DNA from: Narthecium ossifragum
Lineage: Eukaryota; Streptophyta; Magnoliopsida; Dioscoreales; Nartheciaceae
Length of the DNA stretch: 64,000 bases
Assembly (NCBI GenBank): GCA_963920575.1
Contig: OY986964.1
Span: forward strand, 37,909,987 to 37,973,986
Reading direction: 5' to 3'
The translations under genes were made by a program, and so were the position numbers. Positions 24,856 through 35,000 of this stretch are shown one piece after another; position 1 is the stretch's first letter; the number at the start of each line of letters is the position of its first letter. The notes under the pieces are model-generated. The model was not told the origin of the DNA. It was given only the letters and a program-made list of their open reading frames with translations, and made no database searches.

Positions 24856-26530
24856 TTTCTTTGATTCAGGTGGCAATAAGCATTGGCAGATCAGCTGTGA
24901 TAACAATTTTGCGATGAGAGGATGGAAAGCGAGAGACTAAGCTGGCATTAAAATAAGGTCATAGGTAACAGCATGTCTCAGGCCCCAACTGTTCCAAAAG
25001 TAAGATGCTTATGTAATAAAATGTGAATGTCTAGCTGAATGATTGCTAATCTATTATATATCAACAATAATCTTTTCCCTCTTAAAAATCACTGAAAATA
25101 AGCAAATGAATCAAAAAACATGACTGCAGAGATAACAGTGTGGATAGCGACACAGCTGCTCCCAACAAGCATGAACAGCCATCCAAAAAAACAAGACAGA
25201 AGATATATCTATCAAAATGAGATCATCCAGAGCGTAGTCTCAAGAATGTCCATGAAGCTTCAAAGATTAAAGCACTTCAACATAAAAAGATTTTTTCATA
25301 CAAAGCCTATTAAATCAACAAGTTTATTACAAGGAATTCAATCACATTAAAGGATCAGCCTTATTTTGTTCTTTGTGAATACATGCTTGAAAGTTGAAAC
25401 ATTAGTTTGTCCTAAGTTGCAAAATGAAGACCGCCTCATATTTCTAATACCAGCTTTTGGCTCCTATTCCAGCACCCTGGCTCTACCTCAAGCCCCGCCC
25501 GTCCAATAAGGTATATACCAGACCCAAGCCATCATCCCAAAAATGTGCCTCCCCCGTGACTAATTCAAGTCAAGCACGTCACCCTATAAGCTGCTTTGGC
25601 AGTTCACACCCTTAGGGGACCGTATATTGTGATCCTTCAAAGGGCCACTCAGTCAGAGCTGCTTACCCCACTCTAGCCAAAAACTCTGCCCAACTGCCGC
25701 CCCCAACTGGGATAAGATAAGCGAATGACGAGATTTTCATTCGGATGTGCAGAAGGAATAACTCATTGTTATATAGTGTTGGAAAGTGAAGCCAATTCAG
25801 GTGCAGATGCAAGATACTTTAAGGAAGGATGAGAACAAGATAGCCAACGTGAGAAGTATCTGAACTAAGTTTTCTGTGTTGGACAGCAATGAGCGTGCCC
25901 ATGGACACAGTACGGGCCTAGAAGCTAGAACAGAGTGCACATGCACATGCTCGGATTGGCATTTGCATAACCTATTTCACTTCAGAAGGTCGAACATACA
26001 AACTGCCCCGCTCCAAATGAAAACGCAGTTTGGGTTCTTAATGTCACATCCAAATGTCGAGAAAAGTCAAGACTTCCATCTCGGGGAATATATTGTCTAA
26101 AAAGTACCATCAGTACCCATCCAGCAGTGCGTTGGATAACCAAGAAGTGATACGATAACCCAATAAGTGGAAGACGGAGAGGTTCCAGAAAGAAACTGCT
26201 TGATTTTATCGATCAGCGACGCCCTACAAAGAAATGGTGCCAACATAAAGGTGGCAGGCAGTAGTGGCAATCAATATCTCCCGAAATTAACTATTTTCTA
26301 GCTGTGTTATGAAACCCTAAGTCCTAAACCCTAGACCCCAAAACCCTGAATCGAATAGCGAATCGTTTAGGCAGAAACAGATTGGATGATGAATCTAGGG
26401 CTACAAGAAGGTAAACTAATTACCTGATTGGAGGTGATCGGGGAGAAGGAGACCGCGGCGAGGATTTCTATGGAATCGGTATTAACCTGGCTCGGTGGTG
26501 GTGTGGTGGGAGTGCGGAGACGACGGGCAG
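24856..26530 (-). promoter_or_regulatory. PRP40A: PRP40A 5' UTR with leader intron, and promoter-proximal DNA
   Basis: The coding start exon continues upstream as untranslated leader to 24894, where a good acceptor (TTATCACAG) ends an intron. A matching donor (CAATCAG then GTAATTAG) lies at 26424/26423. This gives a leader intron of 1529 bp (24895-26423) and a first exon from 26424 to roughly 26500. The first exon is GC-rich and the intron is AT-rich. Leader introns near the start codon are common in plant housekeeping genes. The transcription start itself is not visible. Confidence 0.6.
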
Positions 26531-27380
26531 CGGGCACGCCCAACCCAAGGCGGAGGAGGTGTTTATATTGGGTTTTTTTTTTTTAATTACTTTTTATATG
26601 TCTTTCTTTCTTTCTTTTTTTAATATGGGCTGAGGCCTGTGGTTCCGGCCATCGACTTCACCCGGCCCTGAGGCTTGTGACTGAATGCCCTCCGAAATTA
26701 AGACCCAGCCCGAACCAAGAGGGCCCAAAAAGGGCAAGTGCAAGCCAACGCCACCACAACGTAAGTATTGACTCTCGAGCCCAAATCCATTGTCGGCAGG
26801 GGCCATTTGTAGTTTATGCGTATCCCTCGTTACACTCACGACATATATGCAAAAATGATCACTAGAAATGATCATATATGCAAAATTACAAAAATATCAT
26901 TTATTTTAAGGCTTTTGAGATAATTTACGTTGTGATTTTGGTCATTTTTCACTTAAATGATCATAGTTCTTAATGATATTATTCTGTTAAGCTAGGCATG
27001 GACATCCATGCAATAAAAAATAATCTTCAAGAATGCATATGCAATTTTTTACTTTACAAGGGTATATATGCAATTGAGTTTTTGTTTTTTAGAGGGGCCA
27101 TGAAAACCCCAATTTTTTGTAATTCTCCTTCTGGATTTTGTTCACTCCACAATATAAAAATCATCAGAAAAGGCCGGTGGTGAATAAGAGCATCAGAAGC
27201 CACCCCGACGTGTTACGATGCTTCATGCTTCTGAGGTGCGAGTAGTACTAGAACATATGAATCCAACAAGAGACAATTGGAATGAAAAATATCTGGAACA
27301 TCCAATTAACGATGGTACTTTCTTGGCTTCCACGTTCACTTGTGTACAATTATTCATAAGCTTTATCCTTCTACAAATGA
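26531..27380. other. Intergenic, no gene seen
   Basis: A poly-T and CTTT-repeat stretch (about 26572-26622) is followed by AT-rich DNA. Short ORFs on both strands look random. Nothing recognisable was found. Confidence 0.5.
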
Positions 27381-29165
27381 TAAAAATCTTATTTTTTTGT
27401 TTGAAAAGTTAAGTCAACCGGCTGCCTGGCTGAGGGTTACAAATTCCCTGGGAGAGCCGTGCTTGCCTAGCAAGGCTATCAGCACTTCACGCGAAATAGA
27501 AACAAGACCAAAGACATCGTAATGGGCTTGCATGCCACTGTATCTCCCGAAGCCATGGAATAACCCTCAGCCGATCCCAGAATCCCACCGTTAACCATAT
27601 CACAGCAAATCTGGAATCGCATTCCACCATGATTTGTAAAATACCAGGGCCAAGTGCCTCTCTCATATATGCCAATTAGTAAAATGGCTTGTAACTCAGC
27701 AGCAAGGATATCGAAGAAGCTTCACCAATTGCCATCGCAGACCATTGGGTGGGTATGCCCATCATGATGATCAATATATCAATAACACCTCAGCCCACAT
27801 AGCCTTCTCCACCAGCCATAGAAGCAAAAACTTGAATACGGTGACCATCCCATTGCGTCGTAGCCACCTGAGCTCGACCAGAGATATTAAGAAGACGGTA
27901 TTCTTTTCGTATGCCACCTGATTGTGCGTGCAAGTTCCCCGGCAGTTTTGAAAGTACCTTCATGGCTTCGTGGACAGCAGAGCACATGCTCTTCCATAGC
28001 CACCAAACACAGTACATCACCAAGGTAATCTGTGTTGGACTTGATCCAATCTGTCCACATAAGGTGGACCATATTCGCAACAAATCAAGTTTAAGTGGTT
28101 CATAAGGTTTAAGAGTTCAAGATCAATTCAAATCCTGATTTGAATTGATATGTCAGTTGGATTGTGATAACCCATATATTTACATACCTTAACATGAAAT
28201 ATTCCTTGATGGGTTAGGATTATCTATATGTGAATATAAATAGGGGCTTGGTCCCCTCTCGACTACGGACGGTTTTAGGGTTCCCCATCTACCACACATA
28301 TGGAGTAGCCAGGGAGTGGAAATCAAGAATCCGATCTGAGGATCAGAAGAACATAAAAGAGGGACCGTCGAAGATCAAAGCTTCCGCACACTCAAAAAGG
28401 ATTTAGCGATGTCAGGTATGTTTTAATCGCATAAAGTTTCAGATGTGCATGATTGATATATGTAGATCTATATGGTTTTATTCCAACAATCTGCTCACCC
28501 TTTTTCCCATTCCAAATAGATTGCTGAAGAAATTTTGTAAGGAAATCAAGGCCAAGGCTAAAGCCAAAATCATCACCACGGACCAGATTCCAAACCTCAA
28601 ATGCAAACTCGCGTTCAAACAGAGCATGATGAGTTGTCTCTTGCCCAATCCCACAAATCGGACATGCTCTGTCGCTAGTAAGGCAGAACCTCCAGAATTC
28701 GTCTCTAGCAGGAATTTTCCCATGTAGCAGCTTCCATATGAACAACCTATAACTCATGGTCCCGCCGGAAGATGCCATATAGGAGCAAACATCCTCTCTT
28801 TAGCACTAACATCATCTGCCATCAGAAATTCATATGCAGAGGAAGACGTGACAATGCCTGACGTGTTCCGAAGCCACCTAGGCTTATCACCCTCCCCATC
28901 TCGAAGAATCAGCACCTCTAGAATCTGTTCGACAAGGTCTTCATGGATGGAAAAGCTCTGATAGAAGATCAATATTCCAAGACCCATCTTGATTCATAAG
29001 GTCACCAACGACACCATCGTGGCGCCGATCCGTAGCCAACATACAAACAAGAGACCGAGCGAAAGAGAATGGGTGAGTGGAAGTGGAGAGAGAAAGTAAA
29101 TTGAGAAATAAATTCGCAACTGTAAAATTTACCACAGCCATAAGAGGCAGTTTACGTTTCCACAC
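27381..29165 (-). mobile_element. LINE 3: 3' half of an L1-type element, minus strand
   Basis: On the minus strand a zinc-binding region typical of plant LINE ORF2 (LFIWKLLHGKIPARDEFW, then CPICGIG and HALFERE, 28770-28600) follows LINE-like linker text (SWNIDLLSELFHP, 29000; SSSAYEFLMADD, 28835). An RNase H-like end lies at 28083-27487 (VECDSRFAVIWL near 27618). An A-rich tail on the minus strand is seen at about 27412-27380. Endonuclease and RT are absent. The element is broken by a solo LTR at 28033-28488 and has several stops. Confidence 0.75.
28033..28488 (+). mobile_element. Solo LTR (456 bp) with 5-bp target duplication
   Basis: The sequence begins TGTTGGA and ends TCCAACA, a perfect 7-bp inverted pair with the TG..CA ends of LTRs. 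The direct repeat ATCTG flanks it at 28028-28032 and 28489-28493. A TATA-like motif (TGAATATAAATAGGGG, near 28231) sits in the expected place for an LTR promoter read on the plus strand. There is no internal region or second LTR, so this is a product of LTR-LTR recombination. It sits within LINE 3, in a region where the LINE reading continues on both sides, so it is younger than that LINE. The size fits a Copia-type LTR. Confidence 0.9.
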
Positions 29166-29670
29166 GTACTCCTGGATTGTTCAAAAGGTACCACTGATTA
29201 TCCCGATTGGATTATGTGAGTTATTAATTCACTGATATAATTAGTAGTCCAAATGAGAGGATAAGGTGGCTAATAACGAAAGAAAACATGATTAACGTGG
29301 GTAATAATGAGATTATAACGTGACCGGTGGAAACTGAATTCAGAGGCTATCCAATTTAACAGGATAAGATAAGATGATTATCCACCTAACAAAGTAACAA
29401 ACATAGACAAACCACCTTTCCTTAGATAGACTAGGTGTAGACTAGGTGGCCCTCCTGCCATCTAGCACGAGCAACCACCGCTCCCACTACTTCTATTTCT
29501 CCTACGAGCAACCACCACTCCCACTACTTCTCTCTCTTCTAATCATCCGATAACACCCCCATTATTTCTTTTCAATGAGATTTATCTCGACCGCTTGATA
29601 TATCCAGTCATAACTTGGATCATGTATCATCAACCGCATGATAGAATGCATGTCATTCATATATAATAGA
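29166..29670. other. Intergenic, no gene seen
   Basis: AT-rich DNA with a small local duplication (ACGAGCAACCACCGCTCCCA and ACGAGCAACCACCACTCCCA, about 29467 and 29503). No coding or RNA feature was recognised. Confidence 0.5.
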
Positions 29671-30727
29671 CTAGTGATGCCCGTGCCCCTGGCACGGTTT
29701 TTTATTTCTTTATAAATTTTTTCATTATGTGTGTTGCATAGTAAGATGTTTTCTAGTATACATTATTTTTCTAATTATAGACTTTCTTAATTACCTATAT
29801 TAGAGATAAAACTTTAACTAAGACCATTACTTTAATTAATATTTGCTTTTCCCCGGGAAAAAATCTCAGCACTCCCTCTATTACCTCACTTACTCCCACT
29901 CAACGTCATCCATCAGATCATCACCCCCACTTAGTTTAAACCGTCCATCTATCCATGCCCGACACGTTCTCTCTCATCCTCTTTCCCATCACGATCTCGT
30001 TCTCCCTTCTCCTTTCTTGCGCCATCGATCGCCTCCTCATCACACACCAGATTCTCATCGAAAACCCACCACCGAACCTCGTCGACCGAGACCGTCGGAT
30101 CCGCCGGCTCTCTTGCCTAAGCTCTCTCCCTTCACTCGATCCCTCTCTCACCCTCTCTCACCCTCTCTTTCCGATATCTCCGACGATGTAGGGTCAGAAG
30201 CGTTGAGGTGGTCGGGGTTGGAGGCCAGCGACGAAAATGGCGTCGTCCGCCACGAAAACCTCTCGCGACATCAAGTAAGAGGTGTTGCGACTCGTGGCCG
30301 GTGAGCCATCGGATCCGCCGGCTCTCTTCCCTAAGCTCTCTCCCTTCACTCGATCCCTCTCTCACCCTGCGACGAAGTCGGGTCAGAGACATTGAGGTGG
30401 CCGGGGTCGGAGGGCAGCGATGAAAATGGCGTCGTCCGTCACGAAGACCTCCGACGACGTCGGGTAAGAGGTGTTGAGGTGTTGCGGCTCGAGGCCGGTG
30501 ATTATGGGTTGGGATCTCGAGTCGGGTAAGAGAGTAACAATTTAATAGCACACTTGAAATTTGAGATTTATATATGGTCTTATTTTGATCGACCGGTTGA
30601 AACCGCCTGTAAAACATCCCGCGGAACGTCTTAGTTCTCCTACGCGCCTAACAATTTCCACCGTATGATAAAAACTTAGCTGGCTAGACCGTCTGATGTA
30701 AGTAAAAGGCTGCCTTGTAAGAGTAGA
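29671..30727 (-). mobile_element. Helitron-like unit C (minus strand)
   Basis: Read on the minus strand it begins TCTACTCTTAC (30727) and ends with a hairpin (CCGTGCC-AGG-GGCACGG, 29697-29681) a few bases before CTAG (29674-29671), with a T as the next base. 5'-TC, a 3' hairpin, CTAG and insertion before T are the defining marks of Helitrons. There is no Rep/helicase, so it is non-autonomous. Its interior is GC-rich and carries a 214-bp tandem duplication. Its 5' end abuts the 3' end of the next unit directly. Confidence 0.65.
30095..30505. repeat. 214-bp tandem duplication inside Helitron C
   Basis: The sequence starting GGATCCGCCGGCTCTCTT at about 30097 recurs at 30311. The two copies stay similar for roughly 200 bp through the GGTCAGA, AATGGCGTCGTCCG and AAGAGGTGTTG landmarks. 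The first copy has an extra CTCTCTCACC stretch. It reads open in places on both strands but with no recognised protein, and may be a captured, then duplicated, exon-like piece. Confidence 0.7.
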
Positions 30728-30949
30728 CTAGTGAATCCCCGTGCAAATTGCATTGTTTGCCAATCACACCCACCTCTCTCATTATCTCTCTTCCGTAACC
30801 ACCCCACCACACCCAACTCTTCATATACGAATGAATTCAGTTATTTTTAAAAATAACTAAGTTCGTGTGATTCTAAATCACCAGATATAAATCTTCTAAA
30901 CTCTTGTAGGCCATCCGATGTAAATAAAATCCTGTCTTATATAGATAGA
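30728..30949 (-). mobile_element. Helitron-like unit D (222 bp, minus strand)
   Basis: Minus-strand 5' end TCTATCTATATAAGAC at 30949 and 3' end at CTAG (30731-30728), preceded by a short inverted motif TGCAATTTGCA and CGGGG. Unit E (30950-31192) is a close copy. D and E are head to tail with no bases between them, and D also abuts C. Confidence 0.65.
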
Positions 30950-31192
30950 CTAGCGGATCCCCGTGTAATTTGCACGTTTTGCCAATCACACCCACCTCTC
31001 TCATTATTTCTCTTTTGTAACCACCCCCACCACACCCAACTCTTCATATACGAATGAATTCAGTTATTATTAAAAATAACTAAATTTGTGTGATAGGGGT
31101 GATTCTAAACCACCGGATATAATTTTTCTAAACTCTTATAGGCCATCCGATGTAAGTAAAACCATGTCTTATATAGAGTTAGATTAGATAGA
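30950..31192 (-). mobile_element. Helitron-like unit E (243 bp, minus strand)
   Basis: A near copy of unit D. Both share GCCAATCACACCCACCTCTC, the CACACCCAACTCTTCATATA block and GGCCATCCGATGTAA in the same order. It ends at CTAG (30953-30950), and its 5' TC is placed at 31192-31191, where the next plus-strand base is T as expected for A/T insertion. The 5' boundary is less certain because E has about 16 extra bases there. Confidence 0.6.
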
Positions 31193-31327
31193 TAATCAAC
31201 CTTGTAAGGAGCAATAACGGTTACAACCGTTTCCATCCTATTAATTTATTTACATGTATATTTTCCTAAGTTAACTTTGTATATTGTTATCATAATTCCC
31301 TAGGTTAGTTTTAAATATACATCCTTA
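31193..31327. other. Spacer between oppositely oriented Helitron units
   Basis: AT-rich sequence containing a partial copy (CAACCTTGTAAGGAGCAATAACGG, split as 31197-31220) of the start of the following Helitron unit. It may itself be a truncated copy. Confidence 0.4.
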
Positions 31328-31703
31328 TCTACCTTATAATAAGCAATAACGGTTAACCTTGATTAATTCATATCCCCTAAGTTTCTTTATATATATTTTC
31401 TAAGTTTGTTTTATATAAACCTGCATTAATTCATATCAACCTAAGTTCTATTAATATTAATTATGTAATATGCAAAGACTTATATTTATTTTATATACCC
31501 TAAGTTAGACTTATAATATTTTATTTTATATTTTATTGGCTATGTTTTATGGTGGCAATGAACAAAAAACTATGACCAACCTTCGAACCCTGGACCACCT
31601 ACGAGTCAACACAGCCGTCTAACCAGACAAACTACTGGGAGTTTGTTAAAATTTTATATTAACAATAAGTAAAAACTGTGCCAGGGGCACAGGTGAGTAC
31701 TAG
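31328..31703 (+). mobile_element. Helitron-like unit A (376 bp, plus strand)
   Basis: Begins TCTACCTTATAA after an A. It ends with hairpin CTGTGCC-AGG-GGCACAG (31676-31692) and CTAG (31700-31703), followed by T. Its last 30 bp are almost the inverse of the end of unit C, so the two share a family terminus although they lie in opposite orientation. No coding capacity is visible. Confidence 0.6.
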
Positions 31704-31914
31704 TCTACCTTATAAGATCCGATGATAGTTATCCCTTATGACTCATAATCTGAGTCATAAACTTATACACACATGGCATACACGTGACATACACGTGTCA
31801 TAAAATTATAATTAAATAAAAAAAAGAAATGATAGTTGGTTGATGTGTAAGTTATTATAGAGATAGTGGGGACGGACAGTTAGCCGTGTCAGGTGGCACG
31901 TGCCCATCACCTAG
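31704..31914 (+). mobile_element. Helitron-like unit B (211 bp, plus strand)
   Basis: Starts TCTACCTTATAAGATCCGAT directly after the CTAG of unit A. It ends at CTAG (31911-31914), followed by T, with an imperfect hairpin GTGTC-AGGT-GGCAC ahead of it. Its 5' start matches that of unit A for 12 bases, so A and B are a head-to-tail pair. Confidence 0.6.
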
Positions 31915-32099
31915 TAGATATATATAATTCAACTATTAAGCTATATGTACACAAAATTTATAGTGGAACCACACGTGCTCCTCGATCATTTAAAGGTACC
32001 GTGCAATTACGTACATACCTTACCTTATGAAACATATATATATAATTCAGGTATTAAGCCTAACAAATATATATATACAGCAGAAATAAGTAGTGGATT

Positions 32100-35000
32100 C
32101 TAAAATAAATTATTTTGCCGGCTAAGTCGAAGTGGCAAACCGAAATTTTGGTAAATCCTGATATCCCCTCCCAGACCTGCAGTTACAACAACAAGACCCC
32201 ATGCACCTGCTTCCTCGACCGTACTCGTGGCCCTGTTACTAACCCCACCATACCACCCCGACGATGACAAAGAAGAGGATGAAGCTGAGATGGAGGAGGA
32301 TGCTCCTGTTGCTACAGCAGCAGGGCGCAAGGAAGGCGAAGCTGCTGCTGAAGCAAACGAAAGACTGTCGATCCCTGATTCTGAACGAGATGGGCAGCGC
32401 GAATCCTCTGGAGAGAAGCTCTTCTTTGGAACAGGTGGAGGACAATGGCTCCGACCGCTGGAAAAGATCTCTCCAAGGGTCGAGGAGGATCTTAATGAAT
32501 CTGAAGACACAAGACTCTGCTGATGATTGTTATCTTGGCCCCAGGGCAATGACTGCAGAGATGCAGCTGGCTTATTATTGCATCCACTACCAGGCCAAGG
32601 TATTGCAACAGACACATCTTTGCAATGGAAGTGCTCGTGCGAGCGAGTGGTAACCCAACCTTTACTTCGCCCTGCAACACCTGAGTTGCGCCCCACATCT
32701 CTCTTCCATACATACACTTGAGAGTCCTCGCTTGCGCACACGACATACTTCCCACCAGAAGTAAATGATGCGGATATTTGACTGCTGGTATTTCGAAATC
32801 CTGGCAACCCCAATCAAAAATGATGGTTAGCGAAATGCAAAAGCAAAGAATTTTTTTTCTATCTGACCTTCCTAAGCTCACGGATCGCAACTAACTAAAC
32901 CAAAGTCAGATTTCTAAGCTCATGCTTTCTCAAAGATGACAACAGACTTGAAGAAGAACATGATGCTTGCATAGTAAGTCAGATGTTAGCAATTTTGCTG
33001 TGGTCAAAGAGCTTAGTTCAACATTTCATCAATGATGCAAGAGCCTATCTTGTACTTATTGCAATTATGTATTGCCATCTGAACCTTCAGTTGCATGTTT
33101 AACATGGACGTCATAAGTCTGAAAGTCCACAAATCAGATACGGATTTATGATCCTTGTGCAAAGACATGTAGATTAGGTTTTCGAATTACAAATCTAAAC
33201 GCCTATGGGTAAGTTTTTGACACATTCATGTCCGTAAACGTAACACAGAATCCAAACAGAATAAGACTTCAACAAACATTAACCTAGATATTTGTATCAA
33301 GACAAATATTTGGCAACTATCCAGTTAGTCACACTATGGTCAAAACATAGTCTCCTTCTACCATTGACCATCCATAAATGATAACCCAACATGGAACCTG
33401 AATATGCCTTTTCACATGAGAAAAACACATTTCAGTTGGAATTAATAGTCTTTTTGAATTTTAGAACACAATGGTAAAGGAAGAAGCAAAGATATTATCC
33501 TTGTTCAAATCAGTTGAACTTAAAACATCCCATCTTCTATTAATGTGCAGAGGAGGACTGAGAGGGAATACGAACATCTTGAAGAGATGAAAGCAATGAT
33601 CTATGGGAACCATGCGGAAAGTTATGTGTGCAATAATCTTCTAGTAGCAAATCCTCGAACCCAGGTCAAACAATCAATGAAGGAAAATACCAAAAGAAAG
33701 GAGAGAAAATTGAGGAAGAAGAAAGTTTGGAAACAAATTTCAAACTGTTTTCCTTGAAAACAGTTAATAAAAACAAAACTTTGACATCGAAATTGAGCCT
33801 CTCTCATCTGCTGAACTACTACCCTCTCAACTATCTTTGTTTTTATGAAAGTTTCAGAAATACATCCAAGGCAACAAAGTTTTAATCATTAAGGTTACTG
33901 ATAGCAGGGAATACTTGCCTACCTAGAAAAGACAGTCATTAAAGAATGTAAATCTTATCCAGTTCGATATTGAATACCACAGCTTAGCCGGTCAAACTCT
34001 AGAATAAAAGAACTTTTTTCTTCTTATACATTAAATTCATTAACCTTTACCTCTGAATTTGTGAATCATAGCAACCCCATCAAAAACCCGAATCTGCGAA
34101 TCAGCTGAGGTAATCAACACTTCAGATGGATTTCCTGGCGCAAACTGTTCATTAATAAATAAGTCATGCGTTATTGATGCTTAGGTCTAAGTCGAACATG
34201 GAAGTAACTAAAGCTTGCACAAAAGATCTATCTTGAGTTGCTTCAAGGCATTTAGTGTTTACAGAAGTACCTGGAAGCCAGTAATCTTTTTCGCATGGGA
34301 CTTCCTTTTCTTGTTCCTAATCTCTACCTGACCTTCTTGATACAGCTTACAATCTGCCATAAACAGCATAGAGTTACTTTTACATCATGCATCAATGTAT
34401 TGACCATGGGTAAAAAATCAACTAGAACAAACATATAAACTATGAGCTATAATTCAATCGTATGATCCCTATGTAACCATATAAGATGGTAGATAATTAC
34501 AAAACCTAGTAGTAACAAGAATTTCCAATTCATTTTGTCACTACTGGGGTGGGTTTAAACAATGTGGTAGTATTAAACCTACATATGGTAAAGAGCTTAA
34601 TAGGATTCCAATGGTCAACCATTCGACTATGCAGTATAAGTTGGCGATATCATCCTTATATAGGAGCATGGTTATAAAATAACCTTTCGGTGTCCTTGCT
34701 GGCATCCTACATGGCAGGCTTAGTCCTATGTGGAGCCTACGTGAAGGGGGAAGTTAGTGGGGGAGGTGGTTAATAGGGATGAGAGGGAATTTAGTGGGGG
34801 GAGGTGGTTAATAGGGATGAGAGGGAAGTTAACATGGAAGTTAGTAGGGGTTAGCGGAGGAGGGGATTGAGGGGTGGGTGATTAACAAGGAAGTTAACAT
34901 GGAAGTTAAGGGGTGGGTGATTACCGTGCCAGGTGGCACGGGGGCCCACTAGTTCTTTTATATGGAGGGTTAGCCCGTATTTATTTTTCTCTTTTGAACT

